From an uncultured Pseudobdellovibrionaceae bacterium (GTDB taxonomy: Bacteria > Bdellovibrionota > Bdellovibrionia > Bdellovibrionales > JAMPXM01): a stretch of 10,286 bases of DNA. Positions 1 to 6,922 of the stretch are shown piece after piece (the stretch's first letter is position 1; every line of letters starts with the position of its first letter). A model generated the notes under the pieces. That model did no database searches. It saw only the letters and a program-made list of their open reading frames with translations, and had not been told where the DNA came from. The DNA is taken from positions 1 through 10,286 of the forward strand of contig CAKQVW010000076.1 in NCBI GenBank assembly GCA_934277865.1, written 5' to 3'. A program made the translations under genes and the position numbers.

Positions 1-2313
1 ATCTCGCGACTCGTCACCTGTCCGATTGCAATGGGAGCGCTTCGACGCGATCCCAGCTCTTGGGCTGACGATGCCAACTACTACCATTCCAACGGCTACC
101 GCCCGGTGCTCAGCGGTGGCCTACACAATCTCAGCCTTCTCGAAGCGGGCATCCGACACGCAATTGATTTTCGCCCACAAATTCGCTTCGCGCTTTTCAC
201 CCACTGGTCGGAATTGGTTCGAAACGAAATACCAGACAACATTCGCGAACATCTTGACGATATCTACGTGGCCGTTGACTCGATGCCCTCGGCCGCCGAG
301 GCCCAAGCCATACGATCGCGCTACCGGCCGCGCTGGGTTCTCATCCCACGGCTTGGGCTCGAATGGAAAAAGTTGATCACCGAGTGCCTGCTCCCGAACA
401 AACGAGGTACCATCACCTTACTTGCGCCCGATCAAAACTCGCCAGACGGGCCGTTTATTTCATGCGACGAAATCCTACTGAATATTCAAGAGCTGCAGAT
501 CGACCACCCGCTCATTGAGATTCGTCCTGCACAACACGAATGGTTCATACCAGCCGAGCTAAAGCCTTGGCGATTGCATGCTCGCGATCGCCGCTCTGTT
601 CAGCTTGTGCTGGGAGGGCCCGATCGGTCCGCATTTACATCTGCCGGAGTCTCGACCGTGAGCTTCATCGTCCCATTTCACTGGAAGGGAGACGACACTG
701 CACTGGTTCATCTACGGAAAAATCTCGAGTCCTGCTTAAGAACCACCGATCAGATTTATTCAATGACGGAATCCATCAGCACAGAGTTTATCGTCGTGCT
801 GGATCGCGCGCCGGCGGTTTCCGAACTACCCGTGGACGAATTTGTACATTCACTAGACTCACGAATTGCACAGGGCCTCACCTGGCTGGAGGCGCCGCGA
901 TTCACGATGGCATCGGACTGGCGAGCTGGATGGATTCGCAACGTCGGAGCCGAATATTCGCGAGCTGCATCGGGTAGCTACCTTGTTTTTCTCGACGCTG
1001 ATTGCGAAATCGCGGACACCCGGCAAGTCGCAGCGGAAATCGTCGACGCCAGGAACGGGTTGATGTTCACCAGTGTAGTCGACCTCACCCAGAAAAACCT
1101 CTCCAGCCAAGAGACTGCACCCTTTCAAGTGTGCAGCTCACGTTTGCTCATCATTCGCCGTTCCCTGTTTGAAAATCTTGGCGGGTTTTCTGAGGCATTC
1201 GAAGAATACGGCTGCGAAGACAACTTTCTCGTCTGGCAGGCCTCCGAGTTCATTCGGCGAGGTCTGCCATTGATGATGGCCGCCCTGCCCCTTCAAGCGA
1301 CACGCCATCTTCGAGATCTCGTGGAAGAAGACGATTTGCTCGAAAAGATGATCCGTCTGCGGCGATCCGCCACACTTTGCTACCGCATGTCGCTGGATCC
1401 CAGGGTGCATAGACACTTTTTTGTCAGTCTCGGGCGAACGGACGCATCAAAAGACCTCTACTTGCGATTCCTGCTGAAACGATTCGCTACCAAAATCAGC
1501 CTGCGCTGGTTTCTTGGGCCTGCTGTTTTTCTTCTCACCGTGCTTCAAACTCAAGATCTAGGTCGCTATTTGCGAGGCATATGGGACTCGTTCATTTGGC
1601 TGATTCGAGCCCCGCTACTAAGAATTTCCTCGCAAGCTTGGCGCATCGCTATGCTCAAACATGGCTGGCGCGAACACGCCTGGAAAGTTCCTCAAGCAGC
1701 ATTATGGCCAGTTCGTCAGTTGCGAACAGCCCTGGGGGCCACAAAGGTTGCCGCTGAGAAACAGCTGATCTCAGCCAAGTCCTCAAAATGGGGATGGAAA
1801 CTCATTGGCTGGCGAATCAAGCTAGCCTGGATTCGTTTCTGGGGAATAGCTCGACGAGTTTCCGTACTCACCGTGGCAACTTTGAACAAATATTTCACCC
1901 ATCCGCTTGTTCATTTTCTTCGACAGATTCCCTGGCTTCTCAAGGTCGGCAGCCAACGCACGATTGGCCTCTCAAAAAAAGTCGGCGGCGAACTGCTATT
2001 CAAACCTTTTGTAGAATGGGTGGCTGTCCCTGTTTGGCGCGCGCTGGTATTTCCCTATCACTTTGCCCGTCGACATGGATGGAAACTGAAACAAGCCATC
2101 ACCTTTCCGTTCAGGTGGTCGGTTTCAAATTTCTGGCGACTAAAAGTTTTTGGAATTTGGTTGTGGGGCCGATGCTGTTGGCTTTGGGGCCAACGCTGGC
2201 GAGTTCCTGTCCTTTGGGGCCGAATCTGGGCACGACTCTGGTTCATCCCGGTCGGGTTCGATCGCATCCGAAGCAAGCTTGGTCTTTCGAACAAGAAAGG
2301 TGAGCACGAATGA
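1..2313 (+). CDS. GT2-family glycosyltransferase with degenerate radical-SAM-like N-terminus and Trp-rich tail (5' partial)
   Basis: The reading frame is open from base 1, so the gene starts left of the window and the ATG at 31 is probably internal. Residues are counted from that ATG (760 aa to the stop). Residues 207-430 look like a GT-A fold family 2 glycosyltransferase: a VSFIVPFHW opening strand, LDADCE at 321-326 as the metal/nucleotide-sugar DxD motif, and GGFSEAFEEYGCEDN (384-398), which resembles the galactosyltransferase-type GGF...GxED acceptor segment. Residues 1-90 resemble part of a radical SAM barrel (GYRPVLSGG at 22-30, then FALFTH and LDDIYVAVDS), but the usual GGE and CxxxCxxC are not intact. 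Residues 490-740 are very rich in Trp, Arg and Lys with hydrophobic stretches, probably membrane-associated. The gene is coupled to the next GT2 gene. The sugar donor and acceptor are unknown; the N-terminal assignment is inference only. Confidence 0.75.
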   Translation: MSRLVTCPIAMGALRRDPSSWADDANYYHSNGYRPVLSGGLHNLSLLEAGIRHAIDFRPQIRFALFTHWSELVRNEIPDNIREHLDDIYVAVDSMPSAAEAQAIRSRYRPRWVLIPRLGLEWKKLITECLLPNKRGTITLLAPDQNSPDGPFISCDEILLNIQELQIDHPLIEIRPAQHEWFIPAELKPWRLHARDRRSVQLVLGGPDRSAFTSAGVSTVSFIVPFHWKGDDTALVHLRKNLESCLRTTDQIYSMTESISTEFIVVLDRAPAVSELPVDEFVHSLDSRIAQGLTWLEAPRFTMASDWRAGWIRNVGAEYSRAASGSYLVFLDADCEIADTRQVAAEIVDARNGLMFTSVVDLTQKNLSSQETAPFQVCSSRLLIIRRSLFENLGGFSEAFEEYGCEDNFLVWQASEFIRRGLPLMMAALPLQATRHLRDLVEEDDLLEKMIRLRRSATLCYRMSLDPRVHRHFFVSLGRTDASKDLYLRFLLKRFATKISLRWFLGPAVFLLTVLQTQDLGRYLRGIWDSFIWLIRAPLLRISSQAWRIAMLKHGWREHAWKVPQAALWPVRQLRTALGATKVAAEKQLISAKSSKWGWKLIGWRIKLAWIRFWGIARRVSVLTVATLNKYFTHPLVHFLRQIPWLLKVGSQRTIGLSKKVGGELLFKPFVEWVAVPVWRALVFPYHFARRHGWKLKQAITFPFRWSVSNFWRLKVFGIWLWGRCCWLWGQRWRVPVLWGRIWARLWFIPVGFDRIRSKLGLSNKKGEHE
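2164..2221 (+). repeat. Short TGGGGCC repeats coding for W-G motifs
   Basis: TGGGGCC occurs at 2164-2170. The longer CTTTGGGGCC occurs at 2182-2191 and again at 2212-2221, exactly 30 bases apart. All three copies are in the same reading frame and encode the W-G pairs at residues 712-713, 719-720 and 729-730 in the tail of the glycosyltransferase. The copies are too short and irregular to call a true tandem array. They may be the remains of a repeat expansion or simply the result of Trp/Gly codon bias. Confidence 0.4.
2298..2304 (+). promoter_or_regulatory. Ribosome binding site inside the end of the upstream gene
   Basis: AGGTGAG lies five bases before the ATG at 2310. That ATG overlaps the upstream TGA as ATGA, so the two glycosyltransferases are probably made by coupled translation from one mRNA. 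This site fixes the start of the second gene. Confidence 0.75.
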
Positions 2314-3374
2314 GCGCTGAACGAAACTCAGAACGCCAGGCGGAGCGCCCCCTGGTCAGTGTCATCATCCCGACAACCGGCAACAGTCCTCATTTGAAAG
2401 CCCTTTTAGAGCGCTTGCGCCAGCAGACGTTTCGTTCTGATCTCAGCGCGAATCGGCCGCCGTTTGAGGTTTTGTTGATCGCAAATATTCCGCGGCAAGA
2501 TCTTCGAAACCTCATGGCCTCGATCGACCGAACGGCGTCGGTGAAATTCGAGTACCTGGAAACAGGTAAGATGGGCGTCAACCTCGCCCGCAACAAAGGA
2601 CTGGAGCGCGCAACTGGCAACGTCGCTCTGTTTCTCGACGATGACGCCATACTGGAAGATCTCATCGTCGACGCCGAACACTTTCTTCAGGCGCACTACG
2701 AAAAACATCTTGAATACCCCGAGGCCATCGCTATCGGAGGTCCCTATCGGCTTGTCGGAGCCACGTCGCGCTGGGATCTTGCGTATCACCACATCGCCGC
2801 TCAGTGGATCCGCATGCACCGACGCGCGCACAATCGCGTCGAACAACTTCTAGGCGGCAATCTTTCGTTCAAATTGGACCGCATCCGAACGCTTTCCGAG
2901 CGTTTTGACGAAGCCATCCCTTATGGCGGAGCAGAAACGGGAATTTGTCAGCGGCTTGTAGAACGCAAGGAAGAGCTACTCTTTTTCGACGAGCTGGTGG
3001 TCGGCCATGCTCCGGGGATGAGTCGAAAAAGTTTAATGAAAAAAGCGTATCTGCAAGGCGCCGGAGCCGCCTGGCGACAGGCCAATCTCGGCGACGCCCG
3101 CCTCGTAGGTCCCGACACTCTTCGGCCGCGTGACCCACTTGCAAAGGCACGAGGTGCCATTCGCTTGTACGACCTATGTTTCAAATACGGATGGGAAAAA
3201 AGCCCATTCAAGTCCGATCTTGTGAAGAATAGCGCGATCAGCTTTCCAGTTTTGGGGTTCCTCTTGTTTCTCTGTCGCCAAGCGCTTGCTGAAGGCCTGA
3301 AGGCTTGGCCAAAGTCTTTTCTGAGAAGACTCTACGCTTCCTCACGTTCTATCTGGATTTCGGCACGTTACTAA
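2310..3374 (+). CDS. GT2-family glycosyltransferase
   Basis: This 354-residue protein is a probable cytoplasmic-face glycosyltransferase moving a sugar from a nucleotide donor to a glycan acceptor. The GT-A core opens with PLVSVIIPTTGN (14-25). GVNLARNKG (89-97) is the usual GT2 helix, and LFLDDDAILED (107-117) carries the DxD motif at D110-D112. LLGGNLSF (180-187) and IPYGGAET (203-210) form the acceptor/catalytic side, where GG(A)E takes the place of the common ED base, and GHAPG (232-236) follows. A hydrophobic stretch at 309-323 and a basic C-terminus suggest peripheral membrane contact. The gene is translationally coupled to the preceding GT2 gene and overlaps the convergent gene by 26 bp. 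Family is confident; specificity is unknown. Confidence 0.85.
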   Translation: MSAERNSERQAERPLVSVIIPTTGNSPHLKALLERLRQQTFRSDLSANRPPFEVLLIANIPRQDLRNLMASIDRTASVKFEYLETGKMGVNLARNKGLERATGNVALFLDDDAILEDLIVDAEHFLQAHYEKHLEYPEAIAIGGPYRLVGATSRWDLAYHHIAAQWIRMHRRAHNRVEQLLGGNLSFKLDRIRTLSERFDEAIPYGGAETGICQRLVERKEELLFFDELVVGHAPGMSRKSLMKKAYLQGAGAAWRQANLGDARLVGPDTLRPRDPLAKARGAIRLYDLCFKYGWEKSPFKSDLVKNSAISFPVLGFLLFLCRQALAEGLKAWPKSFLRRLYASSRSIWISARY

Positions 3375-4224
3375 ACAGCGCCGCCACATAGCCAGAGACG
3401 ACAAACGGAATTGTGAACGCAAAGAACGTCACAAGCTCGGCAATTGTAAGCGAGAGACAGAATAGAAACAGACGTCGCAGACGAACAATGTGTACCGGTC
3501 TTGCCGCCATGGTGGCCTCGTCTAGCCGACGCCGTTGTGTCGACGCGATTCTCAGCCAGTCCCGGAGACTCCGATTGCGAGGATGGTGGAACACATCGAG
3601 ATGCCGATTATACACGATCGACCAGTTGCCCGCCGCCCATGCGCGCAAACGGTGCATGAACGGCGTCTCGGCTCCACCGTAGAGAATGTCTTCCTCAAAC
3701 CACCCAAGATCTCGACAAACCTGCAGCATCGCAGGAAGGCGGATGCACCAAGCCCCTCCCAAGAGCGCCTCGTTTTTTTCGTACCCAGAGGCCACACGCC
3801 ATCCACTGCACATCAAGTTGTATCCGCGTGCATGGAAATCCAAATGGTCGCGCGAGATATAGTTGCCGCCGACGGCAAGTACGGCGGCATCCTTATATAC
3901 ATCGCGCAGAGCCTCCCAGCTAAAAAAATCGGAAAGCACAACGTCGTCATCGAAAAAGACTAAGACCTCAGTGCGTGAATCAGCCGCTGCTTCTTGAATT
4001 CCGAGATTGCGTGCAGCATTGACTCCCGGTTGGACCGGACGCCGCCATTTGATCTCAAATCGCGTCCGCAGCTGAAGATTGGCCGCAATGGCATCCGCCT
4101 GTTCCGTGGCCATGCGTGCATCGCCAACAACTATGACCGAAACCAAAAGCGGGCTCGATGGAATCGAGTTCAACAGCTCTTCAAGACTGGTTCGTCCGAT
4201 TGTTGGTATCACAACAGAAAACAT
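3349..4224 (-). CDS. GT2-family glycosyltransferase, related to its convergent neighbour
   Basis: This 291-residue protein starts MFSVVIPTIGR, the first strand of a GT2 GT-A fold. GVNAARNLG (67-75) is followed by VFFDDDVVLSD (89-99) with the DDD at 92-94. LLGGAWCI (154-161) and ILYGGAETPF (180-189) match, in order and spacing, the GG and YGGAET elements of the neighbouring plus-strand enzyme, so the two are probably paralogues. H208 and H213-H214 lie near the position of that enzyme's GHAPG segment. A hydrophobic hairpin at 251-287 probably anchors the C-terminus to the inner membrane. The ATG is at 4222-4224 with a weak GGA about nine bases before it. Only 39 bp separate it from the divergent GT-C gene. 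Sugar specificity cannot be read. Confidence 0.85.
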   Translation of the reverse strand: MFSVVIPTIGRTSLEELLNSIPSSPLLVSVIVVGDARMATEQADAIAANLQLRTRFEIKWRRPVQPGVNAARNLGIQEAAADSRTEVLVFFDDDVVLSDFFSWEALRDVYKDAAVLAVGGNYISRDHLDFHARGYNLMCSGWRVASGYEKNEALLGGAWCIRLPAMLQVCRDLGWFEEDILYGGAETPFMHRLRAWAAGNWSIVYNRHLDVFHHPRNRSLRDWLRIASTQRRRLDEATMAARPVHIVRLRRLFLFCLSLTIAELVTFFAFTIPFVVSGYVAALFSNVPKSR

Positions 4225-4263
4225 GTCTCATGTTCCACTCGCCAGACTGGTTTTCGCAAGGCT

Positions 4264-5979
4264 ATGATAGACAAGATGCTGAAATCAGGTCGCCGCTCCA
4301 CAATCTGGACAGTTTTGCTAAGTCTGTTAGCGAATGCTCCCGGGTTCTTTTTATCTTTGGAAGACTCCGAGATCTGGGGGATCACCTCGAGTCGGCGATT
4401 CCTCGACGAATTCGGGACAATCTCGTCGGCCCACATCAAGCCACTGTTTAGCCTCCTGTTTGGACTCATCGTGAAAGTCGCGCCCACAGATTGGGACGCC
4501 CTTTTCTTTTCTCGAATCGTAACGATCGGTCTGGCGACAATTGGACTATTTTGTCTGTTCCGATTGATTTTGTCGGCCTATCAACAGCAGTCGCAGAGAT
4601 TGGTCGCATTCGCGATCACGGGCCTTGCACTCTCGATGCCCATCTTCCTCATGCATTTTTCCAAGGCTCGTAGCGACACGGTAGCTGTTTCGCTGGTGCT
4701 AATGGCTCTGTTAGCCATTAACAGGAGTCACCACAAGAAATCTCTCTTTCTGATTGCCGCCACGGCCGTTCTGCTTGTGACCCCCAAATCTCTCGATCTG
4801 GTTTTTGTGTTGGCCGCATTCACTTTGAAATCCCATTTTGATTCGATAGCAAAACGGCTCACCTGGCTCATCAGTCCAGTTGCCGTTCTTTTTGTATTGG
4901 CTTTCCTATTTGGCCGGGAACCACTGGTGAAGGCGCTCACGTATTGGATCGACAGCTATCGCGAAGCCCCAATTACTAGCTACGAACACTGGTTCCACGT
5001 GAAGATGGCTATGCAAAGTGCGTGGATGGCGGCCACCCTTCTCACAGTCGGAATATTTGCCTCGCTATACCTATTCTCTGCAAGGCCTCGTCGGGCCGCT
5101 CTCTCCTCGGTCGAATTCTCATTTATTCTTTCGGGGGTCATCGTCGCCGTCTTCGTGCTTATTCACTCGCAGAAGTACCCGTTTTTTCTGGCCTCTCGCT
5201 TACCGTTTCTCTTGATGCTCGCAATTCCGGGCTGGGTATGGCTTCTCGATTCAACCCTTGCAAAAACGCCGGTTTCTCGTGCGGTGTTGATGGCCGTTGC
5301 ACTGGTTTCCATCAACTTCGCAGTCTCAACGAATCGCATCCATCGAGAACAGCTCTTCGCGCTAGATCTGCAAAAAAAGGTTCACACCAATCTTTTGGTC
5401 TACTTAGAGAAGGCTAACGTCTCGAGCTACTGGGATGCCATCGGGCTTTTCCCCAAGCAGAATCGGATTTTTCACTACCCATCCCCTGGCGATCGAACAA
5501 ACGAAGAGATGCCGGCCTACCTAGAATTAAGTAAGCCGGTGATCGTCATTCGCACTCCGAAAATGAATCTGCTTGAGCCCTACCTCTTCGTATGGCTTCA
5601 ACGGAAATACGCGCCGGTAAGTTCGGAAATTCACGCGCGGATCGCGCGACTTTTTGAACACCAAACACCCCAGAATTGCGAGTTGCGCGTCGGCGACGTG
5701 ATTCAACGCGCTTCCGAAGAGGGGCTGCGCGACCGCGATCTTATTTTATTGGTGAAAACCAAGTCCAACCCAGTATGGAATCAGGTTCCATTTCGTCAAA
5801 TTCAAAAGGGTGAGCCGCAAGACATCGCTCAAATCGATTCCTCGATCTCCGCAACAAACCTGCATTTTGTAGGGTGTCGAGATGCCGAGACTCAGTATTC
5901 GGTTTCGGAAGCTGGCCCCTGGAGAGCGCGACCCGTGTCTTACTACTCAACGCTTTTTGGTTACGACGGAAGACTGTAG
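4264..5979 (+). CDS. Multi-pass GT-C type glycosyltransferase (ArnT/PMT-like membrane protein)
   Basis: The protein is 571 residues from the ATG at 4264; an in-frame ATG at 4276 is an alternative. The frame stays open back to 3994, but that part lies antisense to the neighbouring GT2 gene and is unlikely to be translated. About ten to eleven membrane helices fill residues 13-354. The first loop holds LEDSEIWGI (32-40), an acidic patch where GT-C enzymes carry their catalytic Asp/Glu, then HIKPLFSLL (57-65), like the H/KxP element after it. HSQKYPFFLASRLP (301-314) resembles the conserved K-Y-x-P-x-P segment of ArnT/PMT-type enzymes. A soluble, probably periplasmic domain covers 360-571. GT-C enzymes use polyprenyl-phosphate sugars, and the convergent neighbour is of the type that makes them. 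Family placement rests on motifs and topology; substrate unknown. Confidence 0.72.
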   Translation: MIDKMLKSGRRSTIWTVLLSLLANAPGFFLSLEDSEIWGITSSRRFLDEFGTISSAHIKPLFSLLFGLIVKVAPTDWDALFFSRIVTIGLATIGLFCLFRLILSAYQQQSQRLVAFAITGLALSMPIFLMHFSKARSDTVAVSLVLMALLAINRSHHKKSLFLIAATAVLLVTPKSLDLVFVLAAFTLKSHFDSIAKRLTWLISPVAVLFVLAFLFGREPLVKALTYWIDSYREAPITSYEHWFHVKMAMQSAWMAATLLTVGIFASLYLFSARPRRAALSSVEFSFILSGVIVAVFVLIHSQKYPFFLASRLPFLLMLAIPGWVWLLDSTLAKTPVSRAVLMAVALVSINFAVSTNRIHREQLFALDLQKKVHTNLLVYLEKANVSSYWDAIGLFPKQNRIFHYPSPGDRTNEEMPAYLELSKPVIVIRTPKMNLLEPYLFVWLQRKYAPVSSEIHARIARLFEHQTPQNCELRVGDVIQRASEEGLRDRDLILLVKTKSNPVWNQVPFRQIQKGEPQDIAQIDSSISATNLHFVGCRDAETQYSVSEAGPWRARPVSYYSTLFGYDGRL

Positions 5980-6816
5980 GAGTTGTTTACGCTGATCCGC
6001 CACCTGCCTGAGATGCAACGGTGTGTGAATCCAGGATGCAAGAATCCGCAAAAAGAAACGAGGCCCGTCGGTCAACACGCGCAACTTCGAACGCCCGATG
6101 CGCTTGGCGTACGGAATTGGTATTTCTGCCAGTCGGTGACCAGTTCGCAGAAATGAGAGCGTCATCGCTAGCGAATAGTCCAAACCGTCGGGTAAAGCCG
6201 AACTCGAAAAAAACGGCTGCATGTTCTTCGTGAAAACTCGCATTCCCGTGCAGCTGTCATAGACGCGCGTGCGATAAAGGACATTAATCGTCCCGACAAA
6301 AAGTCGATTGCCCACTTCCCTCGTGAAGGGCATGTGTTGGCAACTGGATAGACGATCACCGCATACCATTTCGGCCTCATCCGATTCCAAAACACGAATC
6401 ATATCGGGCAAGAGCCCGGGATCGTAGGTGCCGTCCACATCATAAAATGCGATGTAGTCACTCTCTGAGGATGCAATACCGGTCTTTAGCGCCGCGCCAT
6501 ATCCCCGGCGCTCAGGGTGAGTCAGAACAGAAAGTTTGAACGGCCGAGGTGACAGGGCGCTGAGAAACTGAGTCTCCCATTCTTCTACAGCTGCCCGAGT
6601 TCGATCTGTGCTGCCATCGTCTACAATGAAGACTTGATCGAGACTGAGAGTCCAACCAGAAGGAGAATGAGAGCCGCGTGAGCTCCATTCACGACTCAAA
6701 ATCAAAAGACGTTCCAACACCGGCGCCACCGCACTCTCCTCGTTGTAACAAGGGAGTACCACGGTGACGGTTCGCATCTTATTGTTGTCGGAGTTTAGAC
6801 CCTTCGAGTTTTGCAA
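5947..6816 (-). CDS. DPM1-like polyprenyl-phosphate glycosyltransferase (GT2)
   Basis: The protein is 289 residues from a TTG start, or 276 from the ATG at 6777. It is a GT2 enzyme of the dolichol/polyprenyl-phosphate mannose or glucose synthase type, which transfers a sugar from GDP- or UDP-sugar to an isoprenoid phosphate in the cytoplasm. Motifs run in the expected order: VVLPCYNEES (19-28), FIVDDGSTDRT (63-73), RRGYGAALKTG (103-113), FYDVDGTYDPG (124-134, metal site), then IPIPYAKRIGRSKL (232-245), the usual P-Y-x-x-R-x-G-x-S-K end. There is no C-terminal membrane domain, so it resembles short DPM1 rather than GtrB or ArnC forms. It overlaps the convergent GT-C gene by 33 bp and may supply its lipid-linked donor. 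The exact sugar is not deducible. Confidence 0.87.
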   Translation of the reverse strand: MQNSKGLNSDNNKMRTVTVVLPCYNEESAVAPVLERLLILSREWSSRGSHSPSGWTLSLDQVFIVDDGSTDRTRAAVEEWETQFLSALSPRPFKLSVLTHPERRGYGAALKTGIASSESDYIAFYDVDGTYDPGLLPDMIRVLESDEAEMVCGDRLSSCQHMPFTREVGNRLFVGTINVLYRTRVYDSCTGMRVFTKNMQPFFSSSALPDGLDYSLAMTLSFLRTGHRLAEIPIPYAKRIGRSKLRVLTDGPRFFLRILASWIHTPLHLRQVADQRKQLLQSSVVTKKR

Positions 6817-6825
6817 TTCCGCGAA

Positions 6826-6830
6826 TCCTT
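6826..6830 (-). promoter_or_regulatory. Ribosome binding site favouring a TTG start
   Basis: On the minus strand AAGGA lies nine bases before the TTG at 6814-6816. The downstream ATG at 6775-6777 has no good Shine-Dalgarno close to it (the nearest, AAGGG, is about 25 bases away). That supports the longer protein, although the conserved fold only begins near the ATG (MRTVTVVLPCYNEE), so the shorter product remains possible. Confidence 0.5.
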
Positions 6831-6845
6831 GGCAGTTCGGACAAA

Positions 6846-6875
6846 TTGAGACATCATTATGATGTTTGCAATGAT
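6846..6875 (+). promoter_or_regulatory. Possible promoter for the rhodanese-like gene
   Basis: TTGAGA (6846-6851, five of six to the -35 consensus) and AATGAT (6870-6875, four of six to the -10) are 18 bases apart. The pair spans the palindrome and the first direct repeat. TTGCAA/TTAAAT (6866-6871 and 6890-6895) is an alternative. Neither is strong, so this is tentative. Confidence 0.3.
6852..6864. promoter_or_regulatory. CATCAT-T-ATGATG palindrome, candidate operator
   Basis: This is a perfect 6+6 inverted repeat with a one-base centre, in the 106-bp gap between the divergent DPM1-like and rhodanese-like genes. On the minus strand it includes CATAAT (6856-6861), a five-of-six match to a -10 box about 40 bases before the TTG start, although no good -35 is visible. 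A protein bound here could control the minus-strand gene, or both genes. Confidence 0.4.
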
Positions 6876-6880
6876 GTTTG
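6859..6880 (+). repeat. Direct repeat ATGATGTTTG x2, 12-base period
   Basis: ATGATGTTTG occurs at 6859-6868 and again at 6871-6880, separated by CA. The first copy overlaps the right arm of the adjacent palindrome. A period close to one helical turn would suit two protein monomers on the same DNA face, but chance in an AT-rich gap is also possible. Confidence 0.4.
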
Positions 6881-6922
6881 AATTAAAACTTAAATCCGGG
6901 CAATGAAAGCAGAGAGTTAGCA

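Noticed and set aside
31..33. ATG at 31 as the true start of the first gene
   Set aside because: The frame is open to base 1 and the domain appears cut off, so the start is probably upstream.
1788..2303. 171-residue open frame overlapping the Trp-rich tail
   Set aside because: It is a frame-shifted shadow of the main gene with no recognisable motif. The main frame runs without a break into the ATGA junction. I considered a frameshift as the cause of the odd tail but saw no better continuation.
3289..3304. Tandem CTGAAGGC x2
   Set aside because: Only two 8-base copies inside a conserved reading frame; likely chance codon use.
3313..3331. AGTCTT...AAGACT inverted repeat near the first convergent junction, as a terminator
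   Set aside because: Six-pair, AT-leaning stem inside coding sequence with no T-run after it on either strand.
3994..4263. N-terminal extension of the GT-C gene from the ATG at 3994
   Set aside because: It lies wholly antisense to the conserved GT2 core of 3349-4224 (through position 4224), reads as charged non-family sequence, and the membrane protein begins sensibly at 4264 or 4276.
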